A DNA stretch of 36,881 nt from Clostridiaceae bacterium (GCA_012800515.1 JAAZJE010000012.1:1-36881); one strand, 5' to 3'; positions 24,537 to 33,648 are shown, numbered from the stretch's first letter. Notes: a model not told the origin generated them from the letters alone. Made by a program: numbers and translations.

Positions 24537-25688
24537 TCATTCATCCTCCTCGGCACCGCCGCCCGCCGCGCGGCGGAGACGATTCATATAAGCCTCACCG
24601 CCCGAACCGGCGGACAAACCTTCCGCGAAAATAACCGCCGCTCCGACACGATCGAAAGAACGTAAAGCGGCAAAGAGTTCATGGGCCGCGGCGCTTGGAT
24701 CCGGCTCGGCGGCATAGACAATTACTTCCGGTCGCAACTCTGCCGACAATGCCGTCGGACCGCTTAAACCGCCTTTAAATGCCTCCAGAGTAGCTGACGA
24801 TATGAATAGACCTACAAGGCGCTCTACGCCTTCCTGAGGCGATTCAACGCTCAAATAGCGCTCGAGCCGAGCCCGTAGATCCTTTGCTCGCGCGCCACTG
24901 TCGTCGCCCGTAAAAATCTCCAGACGCGCCCGCGGTGCGTAATGGCGATATTTCTGTCCCGGCGACAGGGGCGGTGCTTGCGACCGGCTTTGCTCCCGTT
25001 GACTCGCTTCGGCGCACTCGCGGTTTTGTTCGGCTCGCTCGACACCGAAATACTCAGCAGTAAAATCCGCCAACATCTCCCGCGTCACGAGCCCCGGACG
25101 GAGAATTATCGGATAGTCATCGCGGGCGATAACCACGGTCGATTCAATACCGATCTGACAGGCGCCGCCGTCGACAATATAAGGAATCTTTCCGTCGAGA
25201 TCTTCCGCCACATCGCGCGCCACCGTCGGGCTGGGTCGCCCGGAGCGATTGGCCGAAGGCGCGGCCAAAGGAATCCCGGTCAGGCGCATGAGCGCCTGCG
25301 CGACCGGATTCTCAGGACAGCGAATCGCCACCGTATCCTGCCCGGCGCTGACGATATCCGGCACCCGTTCGTGGCGGGGCAGAACCAGAGTAAAAGGCCC
25401 GGGCATGAATCGCGCCATCAGGGCAACCTCAAATTCACTGATTCCGGTCGTCAGGTCGATTGCCAGGGACGGCTCCGACAAATGAATAATCAGGGGATTG
25501 TCGGCCGGGCGATCCTTAACTGCGAAAATCCGCGCCACCGTTGCCGCATTCAGAGCGGCGCCGCCCAGACCATAGACCGTCTCCGTCGGAAAAGCGACCA
25601 ACTCGCCGCGTCGCAAAGCCTCGGCCGGCTCCGCCAAAAGCCGTAAATCCGGCTCTTGCGCATCAACTTTGACTATCCGCGTCAGCAT
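24537..25688 (-). CDS. ywlC: threonylcarbamoyl-AMP synthase (Sua5/YwlC type)
   Basis: A 383-residue enzyme making threonylcarbamoyl-AMP from Thr, bicarbonate and ATP, the first step of t6A37 in tRNAs reading ANN codons. The YrdC domain (about 10-205) shows GELVAFPTETVYGLGGAA, KDRPADNPLIIHL, PGPFTLVLPRHERVP, ATRCPENPVAQ-like VAIRCPENPVAQ, and APSANRSGRPSPT. A Sua5 linker with SPGQKYRHYAPRARL precedes the C-terminal Sua5 domain (about 245-375). It starts 2 nt after the prfA stop and abuts ywlE, so it is coupled on both sides. Same neighbourhood as in Bacillus. Confidence 0.95.
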   Translation of the reverse strand: MLTRIVKVDAQEPDLRLLAEPAEALRRGELVAFPTETVYGLGGAALNAATVARIFAVKDRPADNPLIIHLSEPSLAIDLTTGISEFEVALMARFMPGPFTLVLPRHERVPDIVSAGQDTVAIRCPENPVAQALMRLTGIPLAAPSANRSGRPSPTVARDVAEDLDGKIPYIVDGGACQIGIESTVVIARDDYPIILRPGLVTREMLADFTAEYFGVERAEQNRECAEASQREQSRSQAPPLSPGQKYRHYAPRARLEIFTGDDSGARAKDLRARLERYLSVESPQEGVERLVGLFISSATLEAFKGGLSGPTALSAELRPEVIVYAAEPDPSAAAHELFAALRSFDRVGAAVIFAEGLSAGSGGEAYMNRLRRAAGGGAEEDE

Positions 25689-25690
25689 AT

Positions 25691-26779
25691 TTAGCCCTGT
25701 CCCTTTTCCAATAATTGCGCCTGATGATATTGCATCAACGGTTCAACCAAAAGATCCAACTGACCGGCCAGCACATCATCGAGACGATAAAGGGTCAGAC
25801 CGATACGGTGATCGGTAACCCGGCTCTGCGGATAATTATAAGTGCGGATGCGCTCGGAACGGTCGCCGGTACCGATTTGACTGCGCCTTTCGTCGGCGAT
25901 GCTCCCGGCCCGGGCGGCTTCTTCCTGATCAAGCAGAATGGCCCGCAATACCGCCAAAGCCCTTTCCTTATTCTGGAATTGTGAGCGCTGATCCTGACAG
26001 GTGACCACCGTCCCGGTCGGCAGATGGGTAATCCGAATCGCCGAGGAGGTTTTATTGACGTGCTGACCGCCGGCGCCGCTGGCCCGATAAGTATCGATTT
26101 GCAAGTCCTCCGGGCGAATTTCCACCTCGACCTCGTCGACCTCGGGCATGACCGCCACCGTCACGGTCGAAGTATGGATGCGTCCTCCGGACTCGGTCTC
26201 GGGCACCCGCTGAACGCGATGCACACCGCTCTCAAACTTCAGACGGCTGAAGACCTTCTGTCCGGCCAGGGCAAAGACTATCTGTTTATAACCGCCCAAG
26301 TCGGTCTCGTTTACATCGATCAACTCTACTCGAAAATTATGGGCGGCCGCATAGAGCGTGTACATATTGTAGAGCTCCGCCGCAAACAGCGCCGCTTCCT
26401 CCCCGCCCGCTCCGGCACGAATCTCGATGATGACATTGCGCTTATCGCGCGGGTCGCTCGGTAGCATCAGGACGCGGATCTCCTCACGCAATTCCGTCTC
26501 GCGTTCCGTCAATTCACCCAACTCATCGTAAATCATCCGCCGCAATTCCGGATCGGACGCGGCCTCCGCCTCCATGGAGGCGGTTTCCGCCTGAGCCGCA
26601 AGATTCTCGGCCAGTTCCCGGATCGACGCGGCAACTTCCTCAAGATCGGCCAATTCCTTACAGCAGGCCATATAGCGCTCGTGGTCGACGAGGACATCCG
26701 GATCGGCGGCCAAGGCCGTCAATTCCTCATAGCGACTTAAAACGCCTTTCAATTTTGCATCAATTTCCTTCGCTGCCAT
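25691..26779 (-). CDS. prfA: peptide chain release factor 1
   Basis: A 362-residue class I release factor for UAA and UAG. The codon-reading PxT motif is PET (193-195) in HRVQRVPETESGGRIHTST, and the peptidyl-tRNA hydrolysis motif is GGQ (237-239) in SGAGGQHVNKTSSAIRI. Domain 1 is the helical N-terminus (1-110). PxT rather than SPF identifies RF1, not RF2. It lies 39 nt downstream of prmC, whose product methylates the GGQ glutamine. Confidence 0.97.
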   Translation of the reverse strand: MAAKEIDAKLKGVLSRYEELTALAADPDVLVDHERYMACCKELADLEEVAASIRELAENLAAQAETASMEAEAASDPELRRMIYDELGELTERETELREEIRVLMLPSDPRDKRNVIIEIRAGAGGEEAALFAAELYNMYTLYAAAHNFRVELIDVNETDLGGYKQIVFALAGQKVFSRLKFESGVHRVQRVPETESGGRIHTSTVTVAVMPEVDEVEVEIRPEDLQIDTYRASGAGGQHVNKTSSAIRITHLPTGTVVTCQDQRSQFQNKERALAVLRAILLDQEEAARAGSIADERRSQIGTGDRSERIRTYNYPQSRVTDHRIGLTLYRLDDVLAGQLDLLVEPLMQYHQAQLLEKGQG

Positions 26780-26818
26780 ATCACTCTCTTATCCGTATTC
26801 CCGTAACTCTTATCTGAG

Positions 26819-27853
26819 TTATCTGTTCCGCAGGCGCGCCGCAATCACCCGCGGATTTCCCGCGTAGTCGACATACTGCTTAACATCGCCGAGGCGGAAC
26901 CTTCCGTCCGGATCGGCCCACTCCTCAAACAGAGCCCGAATCGCCTCGCGCTGGTCATAGCCGTGCTCCAGGAGAATATAACCGCCGGGACGCAGATAGC
27001 GCGGCAAACCGGCCAAAATCCGGCGAATTATCGCCAAGCCGTCCGTACCTCCGTCGAGCGCCGCCAAAGGTTCGTGCTCCCTGACCTCGGCGTCGAGCCC
27101 GGCCAGATCCGCCGTCGGTATATATGGTGGATTGCCGAAGATCAGGTCAAAAGTTCCGTACACATCCGTGGGCGGATAGATATCCGTCTCGACCAAATTC
27201 ACCAGATGTTCGGCATAATGAGCCTCGACATTGCGCGCCGCCACACTCAGAGCGCGGGAGGAATTGTCCGTCGCCACAAGAGACTCAACGCGCGCTCCGG
27301 CCGTCCTGACCCGCTCCATCTGCAGAGCCAAAGCGAGACAGCCGCTACCGGTGCCGATCTCCAAAATGCGGGCGCCGTGATAAAACTCCGAACTCAATCC
27401 TTCCGTTAGCAACACATCCAAAATCCGTTCCAGTAGCACCTCGCTGTCGGAACGCGGAATCAGCACATCATCCGTACAGATAATCTCCAGACCCATGAAG
27501 GTGGTATAGCCGACAACGTAGGCCAAAGGACGTCCGTTAAGATAGGTCAGCGCCATTCTGCGAAAGAGATCCCGCGCGTGACGTAATTGAGCCGTATCGA
27601 TCTTGGCCTCGGAAGCGGCAAACATCAGCAGATTATCCTTTGCCTCGCGCAACAAGTCCGCGAATTTCTCCCGGCGTCTGACCGATAATTCCAGCGGCGT
27701 CGTTTTCAGCGCGGCCGCCAATAATTCGCATAATTTATCCCGCACCTCGTCATCGGATAGATTTCCGTCTCTCCAAGCGGAACGGCGCTTCTTCAGCCAG
27801 ATTAGACTGCCATTCAAAAGATCAGCTAAGCTCCGGTCAAACAGCCCGCTCAT
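26819..27853 (-). CDS. prmC: release factor glutamine methyltransferase
   Basis: About 344 residues. An N-terminal helical substrate-binding domain (to about 125) is followed by a SAM methyltransferase domain with EIGTGSGCLALAL (from 165) and the catalytic GNPPYIP (NPPY 241-244). The family IPRPxTE motif reads LIPRSDSE, with Ser for Pro. The N-terminal part is some 40-60 residues longer than in the E. coli enzyme. ATG 27853 overlaps the yqhQ stop (ATGA), which favours it over a GTG two codons upstream. It precedes its substrate gene prfA. Confidence 0.94.
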   Translation of the reverse strand: MSGLFDRSLADLLNGSLIWLKKRRSAWRDGNLSDDEVRDKLCELLAAALKTTPLELSVRRREKFADLLREAKDNLLMFAASEAKIDTAQLRHARDLFRRMALTYLNGRPLAYVVGYTTFMGLEIICTDDVLIPRSDSEVLLERILDVLLTEGLSSEFYHGARILEIGTGSGCLALALQMERVRTAGARVESLVATDNSSRALSVAARNVEAHYAEHLVNLVETDIYPPTDVYGTFDLIFGNPPYIPTADLAGLDAEVREHEPLAALDGGTDGLAIIRRILAGLPRYLRPGGYILLEHGYDQREAIRALFEEWADPDGRFRLGDVKQYVDYAGNPRVIAARLRNR

Positions 27854-28992
27854 CGCCACAAGTCCGCATCAGGATCATCCGGCAGAACCGCCTGTAAAGC
27901 CGTAACCGCCACCTCTAACATCTCCCGATCCGGTTCGCGCGTCGTCAGTCGCTGCGTCAACAGACCGGGGGCGGCAAAAATTCGGGCCGGCAATGTCGTA
28001 CTGTGCTTACCCACCCACAACAACAGCTCATAAGAAAGACCGGCTATCAGCGGCAGAAGCAAGAGGCGTATCAACAGGTTCAGCCAGATACCGTACCAGC
28101 CAACCACGGCAAAAACCAATACGCTGATTATAATCAACTGAATCAGGAACGAGGTTCCGCAACGCGGGTGGAAGCGGCTGTAAGTAGCAGCGGCCTCTGC
28201 GGTCATTTCATCGCCGTGTTCGTAACAGGCGATCGCTTTATGCTCTGCGCCGTGATACATCCAGATCCGCCGCAGATCCGGCAGGAGCGAGGTCAGACCC
28301 AGATAACTCAGTAATATGACGATCCTAATCAGGCCTTCGAATAAATTATAAAAAAAACTCATTCCCCAGGCCTGCTGAGCGGAACGCGGACCCAAAATCA
28401 GTCCCGCGACTAAATTCGGCAATAAGATGAACAGCCCGACCGCGATCGTCATACTCAGCGCCACGGTCAGACCAAGTTGCAACGAACTCATCGTCGAGGA
28501 CTTGGCCGACTTTTCCGTTGATTCTTTTACCAAGCCGGCGGTTTCAATCTCCGCCGCTTCGACCTCGTTAGTCTCGACATCCGCAGGCTCAACCTCAGTC
28601 TCGGGGGTTTTGACCTCCACAGCTTCGGAAACAGCACTGTCGACGTCCTCGGTATTTTTCTCGGCTTCCTTCACCTGATCCGTCTGATCCGCCTCGAAAT
28701 ACTCGGCCGACTTGAAAATTGCCTTCATACCCATTTTCAGCTGACGGAACAGACGCACACTGCCGCGCACAACCGGCAATCTCGCCCAGATATCGTCGGT
28801 TTTCGGCAGGGGCAGTGCTTCCGTTTCGATGCGGCCGTCGGCCCGTCGACAGCACATCGCAACCCGTTCCGGCCCCATCATCAGGAGACCCTCGATCAGA
28901 GCCTGGCCGCCTATTTTGGTGCGCCGCACCGGACGCCCCGAATTCAGTTCCGATGTATATGTCTTCGCTTTTTTCGTCTTATCGCCGTTCAT
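27850..28992 (-). CDS. yqhQ: DUF1385 (YqhQ) membrane protein with an acidic insertion
   Basis: A 380-residue DUF1385 protein. The N-terminal hallmark is KIGGQALIEGLLMMGPERVA (26-45). Membrane helices follow from about 172, with the family's MYHGAEHKAIACYEHG and SRFHPRCGTSFLIQL motifs further on. Between them, about residues 100-165 (DNA 28498-28695) form a Glu/Val/Thr-rich low-complexity insertion (VETNEVEAAEIET). The biochemical function of the family is not known to me. It commonly sits beside prmC and rpmE in Firmicutes, as here. Confidence 0.92.
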   Translation of the reverse strand: MNGDKTKKAKTYTSELNSGRPVRRTKIGGQALIEGLLMMGPERVAMCCRRADGRIETEALPLPKTDDIWARLPVVRGSVRLFRQLKMGMKAIFKSAEYFEADQTDQVKEAEKNTEDVDSAVSEAVEVKTPETEVEPADVETNEVEAAEIETAGLVKESTEKSAKSSTMSSLQLGLTVALSMTIAVGLFILLPNLVAGLILGPRSAQQAWGMSFFYNLFEGLIRIVILLSYLGLTSLLPDLRRIWMYHGAEHKAIACYEHGDEMTAEAAATYSRFHPRCGTSFLIQLIIISVLVFAVVGWYGIWLNLLIRLLLLPLIAGLSYELLLWVGKHSTTLPARIFAAPGLLTQRLTTREPDREMLEVAVTALQAVLPDDPDADLWR

Positions 28993-29010
28993 TTCGGTTC
29001 ACCATAGACA

Positions 29011-29058
29011 TAAAATTACCGTGAATTACCGCCAGTCCAAGCGGTAGCTTCACGGTAA
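29011..29058 (-). terminator. strong hairpin after rpmE, terminator or attenuator
   Basis: On the minus strand TTACCGTGAA pairs with TTCACGGTAA, and an inner TACCGC pairs with GCGGTA. ATTTTAT follows. It sits 18 nt after the rpmE stop and before yqhQ. It may set the large stoichiometric difference between L31 and the downstream genes by partial termination. Confidence 0.65.
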
Positions 29059-29075
29059 AGCTCGCCGTTATGCGG

Positions 29076-29276
29076 CTACCTGTTTTGCATCCGCCTCTGG
29101 AAACGCTCCACGCGTCCGCCGGTATCGACCAACTTCTGCTTACCGGTAAAATACGGATGGCATTTGGAACACAGGTCTACCCTGATGTTCTCCACCGTGG
29201 ATCGCGTCTCGAAGCTCTCACCGCAGGCGCACTGCACCGTGCACTTTGAATATTTCGGATGTATATCTTTACGCAT
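29076..29276 (-). CDS. rpmE: ribosomal protein L31, zinc-binding form
   Basis: 66 residues: MRKDIHPKYSKCTVQCACG, VDLCSKCHPYFTGKQKLVDTGGRVERFQRR. Cys16, Cys18, Cys36 and Cys39 are the zinc ligands of the C+ form, which usually can be replaced by a C- paralogue under zinc limitation. GGAGGAG lies 5 nt before the ATG. Confidence 0.96.
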   Translation of the reverse strand: MRKDIHPKYSKCTVQCACGESFETRSTVENIRVDLCSKCHPYFTGKQKLVDTGGRVERFQRRMQNR

Positions 29277-29311
29277 TTTTATTCTCCTCCCATAGACAGG
29301 GACGGCGCAAC

Positions 29312-29340
29312 TCTGTACGACGTATCCCAGCCACAGTCAA
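29312..29340 (-). promoter_or_regulatory. rpmE: possible rpmE promoter
   Basis: TTGACT (29340-29335), a 17-nt spacer and TACAGA (29317-29312). The -10 match is weak. Confidence 0.35.
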
Positions 29341-29349
29341 CTTATTATT

Positions 29350-32058
29350 TTACTCCTCCCGAGGGGTAGCGTCAAGAGCGATACTCAGAACCTCATCTAT
29401 CGTCCGCACCGGCATGATCTCCAGGCGTTTGAGCACCGAATCGGGCATCTCACTCAATTCGCGCTTATTCGTTTGCGGAATCAGCACTCTTGTTATTCCG
29501 GCGCGGTCAGCCGCGATCAGCTTCTCTTTGAGTCCGCCGATCGGCAGCACCCGCCCGTGCGTGGTCAGCTCGCCGGTCATGGCGATATCGCTACGTACGG
29601 GACGCCCGGTAAATACTGAAACCAGTCCGGTCGCCAAAGTAACTCCGGCTGAAGGACCGTCCTTGGGCACGGCTCCTTCCGGAATATGAATATGGATATC
29701 GTTATCCTTGTAGAAGTTGTCCTCAATGCCGAAATCGCGCGAATGAGCACGCAGATAGGCCAGTGCCACCTTCGCCGACTCCTGCATCACCTCGCCCAGC
29801 TGACCGGTCATTTCGAGCTTACCCGTGCCCGGCATGCGATTGACCTCGATGCTCATCGTCTCTCCGCCGACCGCCGTCCAGGCCAAACCGGTGACCACAC
29901 CAATCTGATTAATCTTCTGCAGCTCGTCCTCGTAATACTTGGGCAGACCTAAATAGTCCCCGATATTCTGGGCGGTGATCCGAATCCCGGCTCCCTGCTT
30001 CTCGCCTATTTCCAAAGCGGCCTTGCGGCAGAGGCGCGCTAATTCGCGCTCCAACTGACGCACGCCCGCCTCGCGAGTATAGCCTCGAATCAGGGCATTA
30101 AGGCCGGAATCGGTTATGTGCATCTCTTTCCTGGTCAGCGAATGCTTTTTAAGCTGACGCGGCAACAGATGGCGACGGGCGATGCGCTCTTTCTCATACT
30201 GGGTATAGCCGTTCAGGCGGATCATTTCCATGCGATCCAGCAATGCCGGCGGTATGGCCTCCGCATCATTGGCCGTCGTAATAAATAGCACCTTGGAAAG
30301 ATCAAAAGGAATATCTAAGTAATGATCCATAAAGTGATCATTCTGCGCCGGATCCAAAGCTTCCAAAAGCGCAGAAGAAGGATCACCGCGGAAGTCAGAA
30401 CCGAGCTTGTCTATTTCATCCAGCAAGATCAGGGGGTTGGAAACCTTCGCCTGACGCATCGATTGAATTATGCGTCCCGGCATGGCTCCGATATAGGTGC
30501 GGCGATGTCCGCGGATTTCCGCCTCGTCCCGCACTCCACCCAGAGAAAACTGCACATAGCGGCGGCGCAGAGCGGTCGCTATCGAGCGCGCCACCGAGGT
30601 CTTACCGACGCCGGGTGGACCGACCAGACAGAGAATCGGCGCAACTTCACCGTCATTCTCACGCTCGGCCTGTAATTTGCGCACGGCGAGATACTCGAGA
30701 ATGCGCTCCTTAACATACTCCAGCCCATAATGGTCGCGATCCAATTGTCGCCGTGCCTTGGCGATATCGTGATTCTCATGCGCCTCTTTGCCCCAAGGTA
30801 ACTCAAAGACCAAGTCCAAATAGTTGCGTTGCACCGACGCCTCAGGGAAAGCCGGCGGGTATTTATTGAGCTTATTGATTTCTTTCTCCAGGCGTTCCCG
30901 CCAAGCGTCGGGAATCGGTGTCTTGGCCAAGAGCTTAAGATAAGCGGCAACCTCATCCTCCGTCGTTTCTCCCTCGCCCAGCTCGTCACGAATTACCCGC
31001 ATCTCCTCACGCAAAAAATACTCGCGCTGATCCTGCGAAATAGAGGAATGAACCTTATTCATGAGATCGGCGCGATATTCGGCCATCTTAATCTCACGCT
31101 CCAGGATTTCGGAAATATTTGTATAGCGTTCCACAAGATCCAGCGTGCCGAGAATATCGATCACCTGTTCCAGTTCCAGTTCCAGCGTCGCGGCGACAAA
31201 ATTCGTTATGAGGTCGAAATCGTCCTGCAGAGCCAAATGTGCAACCAAGTCGCGCGGAACTTTACGGGTCAATTGAATATACTCAAAAAAGCGATCCAGC
31301 AGGTCACGCTTATATACTTCCAGACGTAGCTTGTCATCTTCATTCAAAGGTGCGGCTCGTCCGAGACGCACCTTTGCCAGGGCAAAATCGCTCTTATTGT
31401 AAAAGCTGACCAATTCGGCACGGTCCACTCCGCCAACCAGAACTCGCAACGCACCTTCCCTTTGGCCGTCGTCAATATCCAGAATACGCGCCACACAGCC
31501 CCAAGTGTAGAGATCGGATTCCTTCGGCCAACTCTTATTTAAGTCGCGCTGGGCTATCAGGAAAATCGGCAGATTGTCGTCCATCGCCTTCATCACAGCG
31601 GCCTTGGAACGGCGCCTGGCGATATCCAGGCTGATGGTAATATGAGGTAGCGGCGACATCCCTCTCAGAGGCACACAGGGCAGGATCAATTCGTCCGTGA
31701 ATATCGCCCCGATTTCCTCATCACTCATCGGGTCATCACCGTCCTCGGAATTATCGTCACCGCTGTCGAAGATACGATGGCGATACCGCTTATAGCGATC
31801 AACGAGAACCGAATTTTCATCCTGCTCCGCGTCACCGTCATCTATAGTATCCGGATAGAAATCTTCCTCCGGGAAGTCCCCCTCCGGCAGATCGTTCTCT
31901 AACAGATCGTCCTCCGACAAACCATCCTCCGACAAACCATCCTTCTGCAGCCCATCCTCCGGCAAATAATCGGCAAGCCGGTACGGCGAACTCTCCACAT
32001 CACCGAAAGTGAAAATATAATCATAGCGGAGGCGTCCGTTCGGCTGAATCCCACTCAT
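29350..32058 (-). CDS. lon: Lon protease (LonA) with an acidic repeat-bearing N-terminal extension
   Basis: About 902 residues; positions here count from the longer frame start at 32115. It is an ATP-dependent cytoplasmic protease for damaged and regulatory proteins. The Lon N-domain starts near 142 (LILPCVPLRGMSPLPH). The AAA+ module has Walker A GPPGVGKTS (499-507) and LILLDEIDK (562-570). The peptidase dyad is Ser822 in PKDGPSAG and Lys865 in GGLKEKL, the same 43-residue spacing as E. coli S679 and K722. Residues about 40-135 are an unusual Asp/Glu-rich stretch with six 5-residue repeats. I favour the ATG at 32058 (MSGIQPNG), preceded by GAAGAGAG. Starts at 32085 and 32115 are possible but lack ribosome sites. 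Confidence 0.95.
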   Translation of the reverse strand: MSGIQPNGRLRYDYIFTFGDVESSPYRLADYLPEDGLQKDGLSEDGLSEDDLLENDLPEGDFPEEDFYPDTIDDGDAEQDENSVLVDRYKRYRHRIFDSGDDNSEDGDDPMSDEEIGAIFTDELILPCVPLRGMSPLPHITISLDIARRRSKAAVMKAMDDNLPIFLIAQRDLNKSWPKESDLYTWGCVARILDIDDGQREGALRVLVGGVDRAELVSFYNKSDFALAKVRLGRAAPLNEDDKLRLEVYKRDLLDRFFEYIQLTRKVPRDLVAHLALQDDFDLITNFVAATLELELEQVIDILGTLDLVERYTNISEILEREIKMAEYRADLMNKVHSSISQDQREYFLREEMRVIRDELGEGETTEDEVAAYLKLLAKTPIPDAWRERLEKEINKLNKYPPAFPEASVQRNYLDLVFELPWGKEAHENHDIAKARRQLDRDHYGLEYVKERILEYLAVRKLQAERENDGEVAPILCLVGPPGVGKTSVARSIATALRRRYVQFSLGGVRDEAEIRGHRRTYIGAMPGRIIQSMRQAKVSNPLILLDEIDKLGSDFRGDPSSALLEALDPAQNDHFMDHYLDIPFDLSKVLFITTANDAEAIPPALLDRMEMIRLNGYTQYEKERIARRHLLPRQLKKHSLTRKEMHITDSGLNALIRGYTREAGVRQLERELARLCRKAALEIGEKQGAGIRITAQNIGDYLGLPKYYEDELQKINQIGVVTGLAWTAVGGETMSIEVNRMPGTGKLEMTGQLGEVMQESAKVALAYLRAHSRDFGIEDNFYKDNDIHIHIPEGAVPKDGPSAGVTLATGLVSVFTGRPVRSDIAMTGELTTHGRVLPIGGLKEKLIAADRAGITRVLIPQTNKRELSEMPDSVLKRLEIMPVRTIDEVLSIALDATPREE
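31881..31970 (-). repeat. six 15-bp tandem units in the lon extension
   Basis: Units begin at 31881, 31896, 31911, 31926, 31941 and 31956. The third and fourth are identical (CCTCCGACAAACCAT on the plus strand). They encode LPEDG, LQKDG, LSEDG, LSEDD, LLEND and LPEGD. The shared frame and two identical units suggest recent slippage expansion. Confidence 0.85.
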
Positions 32059-32106
32059 AACTCTCTTCTCAAGCTTTAGTCTCATATTTACGTTTATAAT
32101 CTGCAA

Positions 32107-32154
32107 CGAACGCATCCGACGTTCGGTTTATCCTCTCTGCAAATTTGCCGAACG
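32107..32154. repeat. three CGAACG/CGTTCG boxes upstream of lon
   Basis: CGAACG (32107-32112), CGTTCG (32120-32125) and CGAACG (32149-32154) alternate in orientation. The first pair forms a 6-bp hairpin with a 7-nt loop; the second pair extends to CGTTCGG/CCGAACG. The rest of 32116-32370 shows no gene. Confidence 0.5.
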
Positions 32155-32274
32155 ATCACAACCCGTCCTGCAACTGGCTAATCTTAACATATCCGACGCT
32201 CTCCTGTCGGGCCCGCTGTCCCGTTTTGTCGCTATTTCCCGTCTTTTTCTTTTGGCGTCACTGTGTCGTATATA

Positions 32275-32306
32275 GACAAACAGGAAGCCTCCGGACGGAG
32301 ACTCCC
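32275..32306 (-). terminator. probable terminator of the str operon after tuf
   Basis: On the minus strand GGGAG-T-CTCCG pairs with CGGAG-G-CTTCC across a 2-nt turn, about 11 bp with wobble pairs, followed by the T-rich TGTTTGTCT. It lies about 65 nt after the tuf stop. The T-run is imperfect. Confidence 0.55.
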
Positions 32307-32370
32307 CGTTTTACATTGTTAGCTTTAGCTTACAGTACAGTTTTCGCTACAAGTGCGGAGTGCCGCGTTT

Positions 32371-33570
32371 TTATCCGGCGATATCCGTAACGCTACCGGC
32401 ACCGACCGTATGTCCGCCCTCACGAATGGCAAAGCTGGTTCCCTTCTCAATGGCGATTGGGGTGATCAGCTCGATATTCATATTAACGTGGTCACCGGGC
32501 AGGACCATCTCAACGCCCTCGGGCAGATTGATGACGCCGGTAACGTCGGTCGTGCGGAAGAAGAACTGCGGACGATAACCGCTGAAGAAAGGCTTGTGGC
32601 GGCCGCCCTCGTCCTTAGTCAGTACGTAAACCTGACCGGCGAACTTCGTGTAAGGATTGATCGAACCGGGCTTGCATATAACCTGGCCGCGCTCGATCTC
32701 CGTCCGGGCAATACCGCGTAGCAACAGTCCAACATTGTCGCCGGGCTCGGCACGATCAAGCAGCTTGTGGAACATTTCCACACCGGTAACAACCGAGGCC
32801 AGAGGCTTATCGCGCAGACCGACGATCTGAACCGGGTCTCCGACCTTGATAACACCGCGCTCGACACGACCCGTGGCAACCGTTCCACGACCGGTAATCG
32901 TAAACACGTCCTCAACCGGCATGGCAAAGGGCTTGTCCGTATCACGCTCGGGCGTCGGGATGAACTCGTCGACGGCAGCCATCAGATCGAGAATCGGCTT
33001 GTAAACCGGATCGTTGATGTCGGTGCTTTCGGAGTCGAGCGCCTGTTGGGCCGAACCCTGAATCAGCGGCGTGTCGTCGCCCGGGAACTCATACATATCG
33101 AGCAGTTCGCGAACTTCCATGTCGGAGAGTTCAATCATGTCCTCGTCGGCGATATCGCACTTATTCAGGAACACGACGATAGCCGGAACACCGACCTGGC
33201 GCGCCAGCAGGATGTGCTCACGTGTCTGGGGCATCGGGCCGTCAGCGGCGGAAACAACGAGAATCGCGCCGTCCATCTGCGCTGCGCCTGTAATCATATT
33301 TTTGATATAGTCAGCGTGACCGGGGCAGTCAACATGGGCATAGTGGCGGTTCTCGGTTTCGTACTCGACGTGAGACGTATTGATAGTAATACCGCGCTCT
33401 TTTTCCTCCGGAGCCTTGTCGATCTGATCATAGGCTTCGAACTTGGCGTGACCCTGCATTGCCAAAACTTTCGTTATGGCAGCAGTCAAGGTAGTCTTGC
33501 CATGGTCGACATGTCCGATTGTTCCAATGTTGACATGTGGCTTAGTTCTGACAAATTTTTCTTTAGCCAT
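32371..33570 (-). CDS. tuf: elongation factor Tu
   Basis: 399 residues, full length. G1 is GHVDHGKT (19-26), G3 is DCPGHADY and G4 is NKCD. The RGITINTSHVEYET switch region and VEMVLPGDHVNMNIELI of domain 3 are all intact. It delivers aminoacyl-tRNA to the ribosomal A site. It is the last gene of the str operon, with GGAGG before the ATG and its own internal promoter. Confidence 0.99.
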   Translation of the reverse strand: MAKEKFVRTKPHVNIGTIGHVDHGKTTLTAAITKVLAMQGHAKFEAYDQIDKAPEEKERGITINTSHVEYETENRHYAHVDCPGHADYIKNMITGAAQMDGAILVVSAADGPMPQTREHILLARQVGVPAIVVFLNKCDIADEDMIELSDMEVRELLDMYEFPGDDTPLIQGSAQQALDSESTDINDPVYKPILDLMAAVDEFIPTPERDTDKPFAMPVEDVFTITGRGTVATGRVERGVIKVGDPVQIVGLRDKPLASVVTGVEMFHKLLDRAEPGDNVGLLLRGIARTEIERGQVICKPGSINPYTKFAGQVYVLTKDEGGRHKPFFSGYRPQFFFRTTDVTGVINLPEGVEMVLPGDHVNMNIELITPIAIEKGTSFAIREGGHTVGAGSVTDIAG

Positions 33571-33648
33571 TATTAATATTTCCTCCTTATTTGTGCGGTT
33601 CCTTTTTGCCGCACTCCTTCCTTTTGTTTGCGTATGCCCGCAGAATGT

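Noticed and set aside
31881..31970. CRISPR-like array
   Set aside because: The units are directly adjacent 15-mers without spacers and in frame in lon; a coding repeat.
32107..32154. LexA (SOS) box upstream of lon
   Set aside because: The half-sites are 9 nt apart instead of the 4 nt required by CGAAC-N4-GTTCG.
32059..32370. CIRCE or CtsR operator upstream of lon
   Set aside because: No TTAGCACTC-N9-GAGTGCTAA and no GGTCAAA heptad repeat found.
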